64,000 nt of DNA from Acidobacteriota bacterium (GCA_003222895.1 QHXI01000124.1:1-64000); one strand, 5' to 3'. Shown: positions 36,503 through 47,526, counted from the stretch's first letter. Translations and numbers: made by a program. Notes: a model not told the origin generated them from the letters alone.

Positions 36503-36826
36503 ATGCCGGGTTTCTTTCTGCACGTTGGCGCGCAAGTGATGTGCGCGCACGGGGGTCAGGCACAGCCGACGGTACCGAACCCGCGTGTGTTGGTGAGCGG
36601 TCAACCGACGGTAGCGATGACCAGCCCTTATGTCGTTGCCGGTTGCGCGTTTCCGCCGCCGCCCGCGGCGAACGGTCCATGCGTGACCGCGCAATTCGTT
36701 ATGGGCTCGATGCGTGTGACTTCCAGCGGGCAGCCGCTTTTGTTGATTGACAGCCAGGCGATCTGTGTTCCGACGGGCACGCCTCTGATCGTGGCGATGA
36801 CGCAGACACGCGCTACCGGAATGTGA
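36503..36826 (+). CDS. PAAR-like spike tip protein
   Basis: A 107-residue protein (MPGFFLHVGAQVMCAHGGQAQPT at its start). ATG 36503 is supported by AAGGAGAAGG upstream; an ATG at 36458 has no such site. CAHGG, C65-type and later Cys residues plus the repeated hairpin pattern suggest a metal-capped cone like PAAR/DUF4280 proteins. It would sharpen the spike tip and could carry effectors. Confidence 0.75.
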   Translation: MPGFFLHVGAQVMCAHGGQAQPTVPNPRVLVSGQPTVAMTSPYVVAGCAFPPPPAANGPCVTAQFVMGSMRVTSSGQPLLLIDSQAICVPTGTPLIVAMTQTRATGM

Positions 36827-36832
36827 AGAGCG

Positions 36833-37189
36833 ATGAACGTTGATTATCCATTTCACGTCGACGCGCGCGGCCGTACGGCGGAAGCGTCCGATGAAGATCA
36901 TATTCGCGACATGATCGAACAGGTCCTGTTCACCGCTCCCGGCGAGCGTGTGAACCGTCCGACGTTCGGCAGCGGTGTGATGCAACTCGTGTTTGCGCCC
37001 AATAGCGAGGCGCTCGCCGCCGCGACGCAAATTCAAGTTCAGAGCGCTTTGCAGCAGTGGCTCGGCGACTTAATCGAAGTCGGAGAAGTTGAAGTCACGA
37101 ACGACGATGCAACCTTGAACGTGCTGATCCGTTACGTGCTGCGCAGCACGCAAGAGCAGCGGATTACACAATTTCAGCGAACCATCTGA
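36833..37189 (+). CDS. Baseplate wedge protein, gp25-like
   Basis: The 118-residue protein has the gp25 signature: DEDHIRDMIEQVLFTAPGERVNRPTFGSGVMQLVFAPNSEALAAATQIQVQSALQQWLGDLIEV. The EPR-like loop (here GERVNRP) nucleates sheath assembly on the baseplate. Its stop TGA overlaps the next start. Confidence 0.92.
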   Translation: MNVDYPFHVDARGRTAEASDEDHIRDMIEQVLFTAPGERVNRPTFGSGVMQLVFAPNSEALAAATQIQVQSALQQWLGDLIEVGEVEVTNDDATLNVLIRYVLRSTQEQRITQFQRTI

Positions 37190-39520
37190 TGGATACGCAA
37201 TACCGATGTAAGAACGAAGAGCGACGCCGTCTCGTCGGCGCGACTGAGGATGCCAACGGCGAAGCAATTTCGCCGAAGCTGAACGGCATCGACTACCTCG
37301 AAGTCACATCAGCGGATCAAAAGACGCTGAAGGTCTTCTTCCTGCACAACCTGCCGGGACAACCGAAACCGGTTCCGCCCGCGGCGCCCGCGCTGACAAA
37401 ATCGAATATCGTGATTGAAGGCGGCGCTCGCGTGCAGGACATCAAAGTCGATTCCGATCCGGTTGCAGCGAACAACGTCTTGACCGTCACCGTGAACGAG
37501 GCCGGCGACTATTCAACTTACACCCTGCGCATCATCACCAGTCCCACATCGCTCGATCCTCCTCCAGGGTTCGATCCGCAACTGTCCGCGGTCGATTTCT
37601 CTTTCAAGGTTGAATGCCCCAGCGATTTCGATTGCGAAGAAGCAACGGTTTGCCCGCCGCCTGAGTTTGTCGAGCCGGAAATCAATTATCTCGCGAAAGA
37701 TTATTCGAGTTTTCGCCGGCTGATCCTCGATCGCCTAAGCACTCTGATGCCTGATTGGCGCGAGCGGCACGCAGCTGACCCGCAGATTGCGCTCGTCGAG
37801 ATGATGGCGTACGTCGGCGATCACCTCAGCTACTTTCAGGACGCAGTCGCAGCCGAAAGTTATCTCGGCACCGCGCGCCGCAGAATCTCTGTGCGGCGAC
37901 ACGCGCGATTGCTCGACTATTTTGTTCACGACGGCACGAATGCGCGGACTTGGGTTAGCTTCGAGGTAGCGTCGGCGGCCGACGGAAAAACACTGCCGGC
38001 GAAAACAATGGTGCTTTCGCGCGGCTCGACCGCGGAAGTTGCCGTGACCACCGCCAATGTTGCGAAAGCGATCGCCGAGCAGCCGGTTGTGTTCGAGACC
38101 TTGCATGACCTGATGCTCAATCACTTTCACAACTCGATTTCGTTCTATACCTGGAGTGACAGTGACTGCTGCCTGCCGGCGGGTGCGACGAAAGCGACGC
38201 TGGTCGACCCCGGGCTCACGCTTAAAATTGGCGACGTTCTGATCTTCGAAGAAGTGCTAAGCCCGACAACCGGCCGCGTTGCCGACGCCGATCCATTACA
38301 TCGATATGCGGTGCGTCTGAAGACAGTCACGAAGCGAAAGGATCCGCTCGACGGAACCGATATCGTCGACATTGAATGGCTGGCTCGGGACGCGCTGACG
38401 TTTCCGCTTTGTTTGACTGCGCTCGTCGTCGATGACAGCGGCACCGAATCGGTGAAAGAGATCAGCGTCGCTCACGGCAACATCGCTCTCGCCGATCACG
38501 GCGTAACGCTTACCGCTGAAGATTTGATTCCACCGGTTGTTTCAGACATCGGTTTGTATCGTCCGCGATTGCGACTTACCGAAGTCACGTCTCGTGTGGA
38601 ATATGAAGACGTGCAGGCGCGTGGTGAACCGGCTTCGACGGCGCTCGATCAGGATGTTCGCGAAGCCTTGCCGGCCCGCGCATCTTCGTTTTGGCGACGG
38701 TGTTTCAGGTAAGAAGCCGGATGAAGGCAGCGAATTCACCGCGACTTATCGCGTTGGCAACGGACGCGCGGGCAATGTCGGCGCCGAGGCTCTCTGTCGA
38801 GTTGTGTCCGATCTGGCCGGCTTTCAGCTCGTCCGAAATCCGCTAGCCGGAAGCGGCGGGATCGATCCGGAATCGATGGAAGAGGTGCGGCAGTTTGCGC
38901 CACAGGCTTTTCGCACCCAGGAGCGCGCGGTCACGGAAGACGATTGGGCAGCGGTCGCGGAACGACATCCGGAAGTCCAGAAAGCGGCGGCCCGATTTCG
39001 GTGGTTCGGTAGTTGGTACACCGTCGTCATCACGATCGATCGCGCGGGCGGTTTGGCGGTGAAGAGCGATGAAAAATTCCGCGAAGACATTGCAAACTTC
39101 CTCGAGCAATTTCGCATCGCGGGCTACGATCTTGAGATAAACGACCCAGTCTTAGTGCCGCTCGACATCCTGCTGAAAATTTGCGTCAGGGCCGGCTACT
39201 TCCAGAGCGATATCAAACACAGCTTAGCGAATGTTTTCAGTCGATATCCGCTCGCGGGCGGCGGTCGCGGCTTCTTTCATCCCGATAATTTCACTTTCGG
39301 TCAGGCGGTTTACCTAAGCAAGATTTACCAGACGGCGATGAACGTTGCAGGCGTCGCTTCGGTCGAGGCTTTGACGTTTCAACGCTTCGGCAAAGTCGCG
39401 AGCAACGAAATCGACGACGCGCGGCTGGTGCCCGCGTCGCTGGAGATCGTGCAGCTCGATAACGATCCGAATTTTCCCGAACACGGTCGCATCAATTTCG
39501 AAATGCATGGCGGTTTATGA
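37189..39520 (+). pseudogene. Baseplate J-like wedge protein (gp6/Pvc11-like), frame disrupted
   Basis: Two frames together make one putative baseplate assembly protein. The first (37189 to the junction near 38670-38680) contains INYLAKDYSSFRRLILDRLSTLMPDW, DPQIALVEMMAYVGDHLSYFQDAVAAESYLGTARRRISVRRHARLLDY. The second resumes at HLRFGDGVSGKKPDEGSEFTATYRVGNGRAGNVGAEAL and runs to 39520. In the family about 20-35 residues (WxPRxDLL...FVVExE) lie between ALP and HLRFGDG and are missing, so the lesion is a non-triplet deletion. The protein is needed for the wedge ring; as written the eCIS would be disabled. An assembly gap is possible. Confidence 0.8.
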
Positions 39521-42407
39521 CTGACGGCGAAGAACAATTGAACGAGTGCGGATGCTGTGAGGGCGTCACCAGTCTGACGCCGGCGTCGATCGAAAATCTG
39601 CCCGGGCTCTCGGCGCTGGCTTATCGCGTCGGCACGCACGGCACCTTCAAGACGACGATGGACTCCGCGTTGTCGGGCGAACCGGCGCTGCGCGAATTGA
39701 CGACGCGCGAAGACGACGATCCGGCGATCGCGACGCTCGACGGTTGGGCGACCGTTCTCGACGTTCTGAGTTTCTATCAAGAGCGAATCGCCAACGAAGG
39801 TTATCTGCGAACGGCAGTTGAGCGCCGCTCGATCCTCGAAATGGCGCGCAGCATTGGCTACGAGTTGCGGCCCGGTGTTGCTGCCGGAACTTTTCTCGCC
39901 TTCAAGTTAGAGACTGCGCCGGGCGCGCCGCTATCGGCGAAGATTCCGACCGGGACTAAAGCGCAGAGCACTCCGGCTCAGGATGAAACGCCGCAGACGT
40001 TCGAGACGACGGAAGACATTACCGGATACGCCGCCTGGAATGAACTGAAAGCGCGACAGACAGAATCAGTACTGCCGAAGCTCGGAATAAAAACTCTCTA
40101 TTTGAAAGGCACCGCGACCAACCTGAAACCCGGTGATGCGATTTTGCTGATCGGCGACGAACGCATCAAGGATCCCGGCAACGAGAATTGGGATATCAGA
40201 TTGTTGACAAGCGTGACGCCTGTATCACCGTCGCCCGCTGCCGCCGCGGATGAAGGCTACACCATCATCACAATGAATCACGGGTTGGGTTCGTTCATCC
40301 CGCTGGTTCAGCCAACGGCGAAAAATCCGCGCGTCTATGCTTTGCGTCAACGCGCGTCATTGTTTGGATACAACGCGCCCGATTGGCGCGCGATGCCTGA
40401 AAGTTTGAAAGCGGGCTACCTCGGCGTCGATCCGACTTTAGATATCGGACTGCATGGTCGGGTCGTCCAGCAGACCGATTGGCCCGATTTCACAATCGCC
40501 GGAGTTTCTGATCCGCCGCCGGCCAAGGCCACCGGTACTGGTCTCTACGGCGAATATTTCAACGCGAAGGATCTTTCGCAGCGCAAAGCGACACGCACCG
40601 ATGCCACGATCAATTTTGATTCAGTACTATTTCCGACGACGGCGTGCGTCTTTGGGTGGATGGCAAACTAATCATCGATAAATGGATCGACCAGGGCGCG
40701 ACCAAACATACCAGCGTCCAGACTATCCAAATGACCGCCGGCCACAAATACGACATCAAGCTGGAGTATTACGAGCATGGCGGGGCGGCGTCAGTAAAAC
40801 TCTTTTGGTCCGCTCAGGGTTTGGCCGAAGAAATCATCCCGGCAAATCATCTCTATCCGCGCGACATTCACGACGTCCACCTCGATACGACCTACCCAAA
40901 GATCGTCGCCGCTAGTTGGGTGGTCCTTTCGATTCCCGAATATCAGGAAGTGTATTTGGTGAAACAAGTCGCGGAAGACTCGCGGGCGAATTTCGCGCTC
41001 ACGGCAAAGACATCACGGCTCACACTGCAGGGCGAGCAGTTGCGCGAACTTTTTAACGAGCGACTTCGCGACACTGTCGTCTTTGGCCAAAGTGAAGAAC
41101 TCGAATTTGCGGAACGACCGATTACCGCGGCGGTCAGTGGTCTCGAGCTGTTGCTGAACTCGACGGTTGAAGGGCTCGTTGCCAATCAACTAATCGCGAT
41201 CAGCGGCACGGACAGCAACACTGGCGACGCAATTGCCGAGATCGCAACCGTCGATCGAGTCGAAGACGAAAATAGTTACACAAAACTAGTCCTAAAAGCG
41301 CCGCTCGTGAATAGTTACGTTCGCGACAGCGCCATCATCAATGCGAACGTAGCGCGCGCGACGCATGGCGATACCAAGAATGAGGTGCTCGGTAGCGGCG
41401 ACGGTTCGAAGGGTTTCCAAAAGTTTCAGCTCAAGCAAAATCCTTTGACGTTTGTTTCGGCGCCGACGGCGAGTGGCGGCGAGACGACGTTGGAAGTTCG
41501 CGTCAACGATGTTCTGTGGCATGAGGTACCGAACTTCTACGAGCTGCCGCCGAACGAACGGTCCTATGTCACGCGCATCGCGGATGACGGAAAAGTGACG
41601 GTGCAATTCGGCGACGGAGTCACCGGAGCGCGCGTGCCCACCGGCATCGAGAACGTCACCGCAAAATACCGTGTCGGAATTGGCGCCAGCGGCATGCTCG
41701 ACGCCAACCAAATCAATTTGTTGATGAGTCGTCCACTTGGACTCAAAGATGTTTCGAACCCAAAGACACCGACCGGCGCTGAAGATTCTGAGCAACTCGA
41801 TCAGGCGCGACAGAATGCTCCGCTAACCGTGCTCACGCTGGATCGAATTGTTTCGCTTCAGGACTTTGAAGATTTTGCGCGGGCGTTCTCAGGCATCGGT
41901 AAAGCGCAGGCGACGTGGTTGTGGAATGGCCAGATGCGTTTGATTCATCTGACGATTGCCGGCGTTGACGGCGGTGATGTCCCGGCGATTTCCGATCTCT
42001 ATCGCAATCTGGTCACGGCGATCGATGCGGCGCGCCATACCGATCAAAGCGTGCGGATCGATTCATACAAGTCGCGTCTGTTCGACGTCGAAGCAAAAAT
42101 CCTGATCGATCCCGATTATCTCTTCGAAGACGTAAAAAGCGCGGTCGAAAAAGCTCTTGCTGATGCTTTCTCATTCGACACGCGTGCCTTTGGCCAAGCC
42201 GTTACTGCCAGCGAAATCAGCGTCACTGCGCAAGCTGTCGAAGGAGTCGTCGCAGTCGATCTCGACAAACTCTATTTCGATGGCGCTGCCGCTGTGCCGC
42301 ATGAACGGCTGCCCGCGAACGTCGCCCATTGGGAAGGGAATCAGATCAAACCTGCCGAGTTATTAACGGTTAATGCTGACGGAATCAACCTGACAGAGAT
42401 GAAGTAG
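39517..42407 (+). pseudogene. Second baseplate J-like wedge protein with inserted PA14 domain, frame disrupted
   Basis: The first frame (39517 to about 40635) has IENLPGLSALAYRVGTHGTFKTTM, DGWATVLDVLSFYQERIANEGYLRTA and the start of a PA14 fold (LYGEYFNAKDLSQRKATRTDATINFD). The second (from about 40636) resumes at SDDGVRLWVDGKLIIDKWID of PA14, closes it (LEYYEHGGAASVKLFWSAQ) and continues with baseplate J sequence (VQFGDGVTGARVPTGIENVTAKYRVGIG) to 42407. Roughly 30 PA14 residues are missing at the join. PA14 commonly binds carbohydrates and is unexpected in a wedge protein. Overlaps upstream by 4 bases and abuts the next gene. Confidence 0.78.
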
Positions 42408-44585
42408 ATGAGCCTGACTTCTGAACAGCTTTACGCGTTGCTGCCCGCCATCTATCGCGTTCGCGATACGGAACAAGGCGAGCAGCTAAAGTCGCTGGTC
42501 AACGTGATCGCCGAACAGGCGGCCGTGATGGAAGCCGATATCGCGCGGCTTTACGAAAATTGGTTCATCGAAACCTGCGATGAATGGGTCGTGCCTTACA
42601 TCGGCGACCTGCTGGCCGTGCGTGGCCTGCATCCGCTCGGTCCCGATGCGCCGTTCAGTCAGCGCTCGCTGGTCGCCAACACGCTGAGCTATCGTCGTCG
42701 CAAAGGAACTGCGACCGTGCTCGAGCAGTTGGCCCACGACACGACGGGTTGGAATGCGCGCGCGGTCGAGTTCTTTCAATTGCTTGAGACGACGCAGCAC
42801 TACAACCACGTCAGGCCGCGGAATTTCCGCACACCCGATTTGCGTGACACGAATCAACTCGAACTGATCGACACCGCGTTTGATGTGGCCGCGCATACCG
42901 CAGACGTGCGCAGCATCAAGCTGAATCGCGGTTGGTACAACATTCCGAACATCGGACTTTTCATTTGGAGATTGCAGAGCTACTTTGGGCAGCAATCGTC
43001 GGCCCGCGCGGCTGCAAACCCGGCCGACGGTCGTTACACATTTAATCCGATCGGATTGGATGGCCCACTATTCAATCGTCCGCAGACTGAAACCACAATT
43101 ACGCATCTCGCGGAAGAGATTAACGTGCCGGGCGTCTTGCGGCGTCGGCCGCTCTATGACGAACTTGAATCACGAAGGCAAACTTTGGTTGATGGCGGCG
43201 AGCCGGAACCGATCTACTTCGGCACGCAGCCGCTGCTTCAGGTCTTCACGCAAACGAATCCCGGCGATCCGTTAGTCGAGATCGCTCCTGAAGAAATTTT
43301 GATCTGCAATTTAAGTGAGCCTCCGGTTCCGGTGCCGGAAGTTTGGCTGCGCCCAGCGACCAGTAAGCTTTATCAACCAGGCGCCGGCGGAGCGAAGCAA
43401 CCGCGGGCGATCAAAGTTGCCGTCGATCCGGTGCTTGGGCGTTTGGCATTTCCGAAAGGCATGAAACCAAACGACGTGCGCGTGAGCTACGCCTACGGAT
43501 TCAGCGGCGACCTCGGTGGTGGTCCATACAATCGCCGCCAGTCGGTGCTCGACACGTTGACGCGCAGAGTTTCATGGCAGGTCACCGTTAGCAAAGAGCT
43601 CACGCCGGTTCCCGGAGATATTTTTTCGACGATTGCCGACGCGGTTGCTGAATGGAACACACTGCCGCCGGGTGCGGTGGGGGTGATTGCGATTAAGGAC
43701 AGCGCGACGTACGTCGAGAACTTGACGGGCGCAAATCGGATCAAAGTTCCCGAAGGCAGCGAGCTGCTAATCGTCGCCGGCGATTATCTTGAACCTGACG
43801 AGCGGCGTCCTCACGTCGTTGGCGACGTCGGCGTGACGGGAACTGCGCCGAGCAATAACGAGACGCCCGGCGAGTTGAACTTCAACGGACTCTTGATCGA
43901 AGGCAAGCTGACGGTCGATGGAACACTCACTGGCAATCTCGGCACACTTGGCCTGACGCATTGCACGCTGGTTCCCAATAACGGCGGATTAGTGATCACG
44001 TCAAAAAACGATCAATTGAAGATCAAGCTGACGCGGAGCATCTGTGGTCCCATCGTCCTGCCCAAATCAGTTCCGTCACTCAACATCTCTGAGTCGATCG
44101 TCGACGGTGTTGGGGCAGATGCGGTCTCTGCCGCTGGAACTGCTGTTGAAATAGATAAATCGACATTCTTCGGTCGCGTGAGCACATTGCAAGTTGAAGC
44201 CAGCGACTCGATCTTCACGGATCGATTGACGGCTGTGCGCCGGCAGGTTGGCTGCGTGCGCTTTTCTTACGTGACCGAAAATTCAAAGACGCCGCGCCGC
44301 TTTCGTTGTCAACCTGATCTCGCGCTCGATAAAGCCGCGAGCTCAGAAAAAAATCTGATCAGAGCGCGACTGATTCCAACCTTCACGTCTGAAGATTATG
44401 GCCACTACGCGTACGCGCAACTTAGCCGCACGTGCGCGGTCGAGATCGCGACCGGCGGTGATAACGGCGCAGAAATGGGCGTATTCAATTTTCTGTTGCA
44501 GCCACAGCGACTGACGAATTTGCAAACCGGACTCGACGAGTATCTGAGATTCGGCCTGGAGGCCGGGATCGTTCTGGTTACCTGA
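42408..44585 (+). CDS. Tail protein I-like baseplate/fibre connector (gpI, Pvc12-like)
   Basis: A 725-residue protein. Residues 1-110 match the tail protein I pattern (LYALLPAIYRVRDTEQGEQLKSLVNVIAEQAAVMEADIARLYENWFIETCDEWVVPYIGDLLAVRGL). The remainder has beta-rich segments, including a right-handed repeat-like region near 500-620 (LNFNGLLIEGKLTVDGTLTGNLGTLGLTHCTL, then LNISESIVDGVGADAV) suggestive of a beta-helix. It follows the wedge gene without a gap. It probably attaches fibres to the baseplate periphery. Confidence 0.75.
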   Translation: MSLTSEQLYALLPAIYRVRDTEQGEQLKSLVNVIAEQAAVMEADIARLYENWFIETCDEWVVPYIGDLLAVRGLHPLGPDAPFSQRSLVANTLSYRRRKGTATVLEQLAHDTTGWNARAVEFFQLLETTQHYNHVRPRNFRTPDLRDTNQLELIDTAFDVAAHTADVRSIKLNRGWYNIPNIGLFIWRLQSYFGQQSSARAAANPADGRYTFNPIGLDGPLFNRPQTETTITHLAEEINVPGVLRRRPLYDELESRRQTLVDGGEPEPIYFGTQPLLQVFTQTNPGDPLVEIAPEEILICNLSEPPVPVPEVWLRPATSKLYQPGAGGAKQPRAIKVAVDPVLGRLAFPKGMKPNDVRVSYAYGFSGDLGGGPYNRRQSVLDTLTRRVSWQVTVSKELTPVPGDIFSTIADAVAEWNTLPPGAVGVIAIKDSATYVENLTGANRIKVPEGSELLIVAGDYLEPDERRPHVVGDVGVTGTAPSNNETPGELNFNGLLIEGKLTVDGTLTGNLGTLGLTHCTLVPNNGGLVITSKNDQLKIKLTRSICGPIVLPKSVPSLNISESIVDGVGADAVSAAGTAVEIDKSTFFGRVSTLQVEASDSIFTDRLTAVRRQVGCVRFSYVTENSKTPRRFRCQPDLALDKAASSEKNLIRARLIPTFTSEDYGHYAYAQLSRTCAVEIATGGDNGAEMGVFNFLLQPQRLTNLQTGLDEYLRFGLEAGIVLVT

Positions 44586-44625
44586 CAAGCGGGCGTGACT
44601 ACCGTCACACGAGAGGAATTGAATC

Positions 44626-47526
44626 ATGAAAGCCGATACCACACGATCGACATTCAAACAAACGAAACATTACAACGGCGTGCTCATGCAGCAAGGCCGC
44701 GTGCAGCTTGACACCGATTGGAACGAGCAGATCGACATCACGGGCCATCGCTTCGAGACTGAAACTGTAGACGTTATCGGTAAATGTGGCGCGCCAATGC
44801 ACGATGCGGGCTTTCACATCGTCGCGAACGCAAACGATCTCACGGCTGAAGAGAAGAAGCTGCCTGAAAACCAAAATCCTCCGGCGCTCGGCGCAAACGA
44901 TTTGCTCATTTCGGGTGGCCGTTACTATGTCGATGGAATTCTCTGCGAGAACGACTCCATCGTCGCTTACACGAAGCAACCGGACTTGCCGAACGCCGCC
45001 GTGGTCAATCAAGCCGGGACCTATCTGGCGTATCTCGACGTGTGGTCGCGTCATATCACGGCGTTGGAAGATGCGTCGATTCGCGAGGTTGCGCTCGGGG
45101 GTCCAGATACCGCAACGAGATCGAGAACCATCTGGCAGGTGAAACTGTTTCGCGTCGGCGATGCGAATCTCGCGGCAAATTGCTCTACGGTATTCAATAA
45201 TTGGAACGATGAAATTGCGGCAGGCACCGGCAAGCTCGCCGCGCGCGCTGCGACCAGCGCGCCTTCGAACGATCCTTGCATCGTTGCGCCGGGCGCAGGT
45301 TACCGCCGATTAGAAAACCAACATTATCGCGTCGAGGTCCACGACAAAGGGCCGCTGGGAACCGCGACGTTCAAGTGGTCGCGCGACAATGGGTCGATCG
45401 TCACAAAATGGGAATCGCAAAGTGTCAACGATCTGACAGTCAGCAGTACCGGCCGCGACAAGGTTCTGAGCTTCGCAGCCGGCAATTGGGTTGAGTTGAG
45501 CGACGACACGAACGATCTGCTCGGCACGCCGGGCACTTTGGTGCAACTGGCAAAGGTTGAAGGCAGCGTCCTCACGATCAATCCGGCCAGCGCGATTCCC
45601 GCTGGTCCAATCAACATTGCGAACTTTCCCAAAAATCCAAAAGTGCGGCGCTGGGATATGGCCGCGCTGCTCAAACCGAATAACCAAAATTGGATCGACC
45701 TGGAAGACGGCGTGCAAGTGCACTTCACCAACGGCACGTTCAAAACGGGCGATTATTGGTTGATTCCGGCGCGCACCGCGACGGCTGATGTTGAATGGCC
45801 GATCGACACGACCACTAATCAACCGGCGACGCAATTACCTTTCGGCATCAAGCATCATTACTGTCGTCTCGCCGTAGCAAAGAATGACGGCACGAAGTGG
45901 ATCAGCCCCACCGATTGCCGTCATATCTTTCCGCCGCTCACTGAACTGATCAATTTCTTCTACGTCGGCGGCGACGGTCAGGAAGTGATGCCCGATCTAA
46001 CTCAGCCGAATGTCTTGACCGCCTTGCCATTGCCGTTGGAAGCCGGCGTGACGAATGGCGAGTGGCCGGTCGCGGGCGCGTCAGTGCGCTTCACGATCAC
46101 CAAAGGCAACGGTCGCTTGCAGGGAAACGTGACGACGGTAACGGCCGCGACTGGCACTAATGGAATCGCGAGTTGCGGATGGAATCTCGACGCGACGAAT
46201 CAAACGCAACAGGTCGAAGCTGTGTTGCTCGACGAAGGTGGCAATCCCATCTGCGTGCCGATTCATTACCTTGCGAACCTCAGTGTTGCGTCACAAGTCG
46301 CATACGATCCGGGACAGACGTGCGCGTCTTTGCAAAATAAGAAGACGGTGCAGCAGGCGATCGATACGCTGGCAACACTCGCGAGCCTGTATCCGGTCAG
46401 CGGTGACGATCAATCTATTTTACCGGCTGAAACACTACAACCAGTTGTCGTCGTCGCGGCGAGCAAATGCGGGCCGGCAGCCGGAATGAAAGTGGTGTTC
46501 ACCGTTATTTCGGGCGGCGGGCAGGTTAACGCGGGTGGTCCGGCTGGTCCAACAGTGACCATCACAACGGACGCACAGGGCCAGGCCGCGTGCAATTGGA
46601 CGCTCGGCGCTCCGCTGGGAACGCAAGTTGTCGAAGCCGTTCTACAGGCTGGGCCAAACCAAATTGTGCCGCCAGTCTCAGTTCGCTTCACGGCGCAAGT
46701 GCGCAGCGAGGCCGGGTCCGATCCGGGATTTCACGTAACCGGCCTGACGTTGTTGTCGACGGGCGGGCCTTTGAAGAATGATATGGATCTTCAGCCGGTG
46801 CAGCTCGAAAAAGGATTGCGTGTCGAATGCGACGCCGAGATCGATCCGAGTGCTTTGGCACAGAAGCATCCGCGCGAAAACCCCGTCTGCTGTGTCGCGG
46901 TAGACATTCCGTATCCATTCACGCAAACCGATCGCGATTTCTTTAACACTCAACCGGCTTGCTTTCAAACGATCATTCTGGGTGCACATGCGGACGTGGC
47001 TGGAAAGAACGTAGTGTGGTCTCCTACTGGCGGCACTATGGGCTGGATTAATGCGTTGTTCACCAAGCTTAATCTTGCTCAGTTGCCGCTCCGAGTCCTG
47101 GCGCGTTTGCAATTAAGAGGAAATTTCATCTGGTCAAAGAAGGATTCGGAGATCTTTCTTGATGGCGAACTGTTCGTGCGGAAGAGCCAAAGCGACTTGA
47201 TATTTAAAAGCGGCGATCGCATTCGGGGCGGCAACGTTGATATGTGGTTCTGGCTGGTTCCTCCACCTCCAGCTCAACCAGCAGTCGTTTTGGAAGCCAA
47301 TGGCGGCATACTTTTCGTCTCGGGTTCGGTCAAGGATGGAACCGGGGCCGCCATCCCCAGCGTCTTGGTAACCTTGCACGCGAACACGCTTCCGGACAAG
47401 ACCGCATTGACCAACTCCACGGGCCAATTCACATTTAATAATCTGCCACCTGGCGCTTACGAAGTAAGCGTCACGGTGAGCGGGTCGACCGTCAAGAAGT
47501 CAGTCAACGTAATAGGCCCACCGTGA
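44626..47526 (+). CDS. DUF6519 eCIS protein with Ig-like repeats, candidate fibre
   Basis: A 966-residue protein. The N-terminal ~450 residues are DUF6519-like (STFKQTKHYNGVLMQQGRVQLDTDWNEQIDITGHRFETETVDVIG). Two Big-like immunoglobulin domains follow at about 450-560 (GDGQEVMPDLTQ... PVAGASVRFTITKGNGRL) and 585-690 (GDDQSILPAETLQ... AGMKVVFTVISGGGQV), then a connector and a C-terminal CarboxypepD-like domain (SVKDGTGAAIPSVLVTLHA...TNSTGQFTFNNLPPGAYEVSV). The layout suits a surface-exposed fibre or adhesin on the baseplate. It is the last gene of the operon, converging on the beta-propeller gene 45 bases away. Confidence 0.75.
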   Translation: MKADTTRSTFKQTKHYNGVLMQQGRVQLDTDWNEQIDITGHRFETETVDVIGKCGAPMHDAGFHIVANANDLTAEEKKLPENQNPPALGANDLLISGGRYYVDGILCENDSIVAYTKQPDLPNAAVVNQAGTYLAYLDVWSRHITALEDASIREVALGGPDTATRSRTIWQVKLFRVGDANLAANCSTVFNNWNDEIAAGTGKLAARAATSAPSNDPCIVAPGAGYRRLENQHYRVEVHDKGPLGTATFKWSRDNGSIVTKWESQSVNDLTVSSTGRDKVLSFAAGNWVELSDDTNDLLGTPGTLVQLAKVEGSVLTINPASAIPAGPINIANFPKNPKVRRWDMAALLKPNNQNWIDLEDGVQVHFTNGTFKTGDYWLIPARTATADVEWPIDTTTNQPATQLPFGIKHHYCRLAVAKNDGTKWISPTDCRHIFPPLTELINFFYVGGDGQEVMPDLTQPNVLTALPLPLEAGVTNGEWPVAGASVRFTITKGNGRLQGNVTTVTAATGTNGIASCGWNLDATNQTQQVEAVLLDEGGNPICVPIHYLANLSVASQVAYDPGQTCASLQNKKTVQQAIDTLATLASLYPVSGDDQSILPAETLQPVVVVAASKCGPAAGMKVVFTVISGGGQVNAGGPAGPTVTITTDAQGQAACNWTLGAPLGTQVVEAVLQAGPNQIVPPVSVRFTAQVRSEAGSDPGFHVTGLTLLSTGGPLKNDMDLQPVQLEKGLRVECDAEIDPSALAQKHPRENPVCCVAVDIPYPFTQTDRDFFNTQPACFQTIILGAHADVAGKNVVWSPTGGTMGWINALFTKLNLAQLPLRVLARLQLRGNFIWSKKDSEIFLDGELFVRKSQSDLIFKSGDRIRGGNVDMWFWLVPPPPAQPAVVLEANGGILFVSGSVKDGTGAAIPSVLVTLHANTLPDKTALTNSTGQFTFNNLPPGAYEVSVTVSGSTVKKSVNVIGPP

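Noticed and set aside
22498-47526. Contractile genes as a prophage tail or a T6SS
   Set aside because: No capsid, portal, terminase, integrase or lysis genes, and no TssJLM or ClpV; the AAA+ ATPase, DUF4255 and DUF4157 genes indicate an eCIS.
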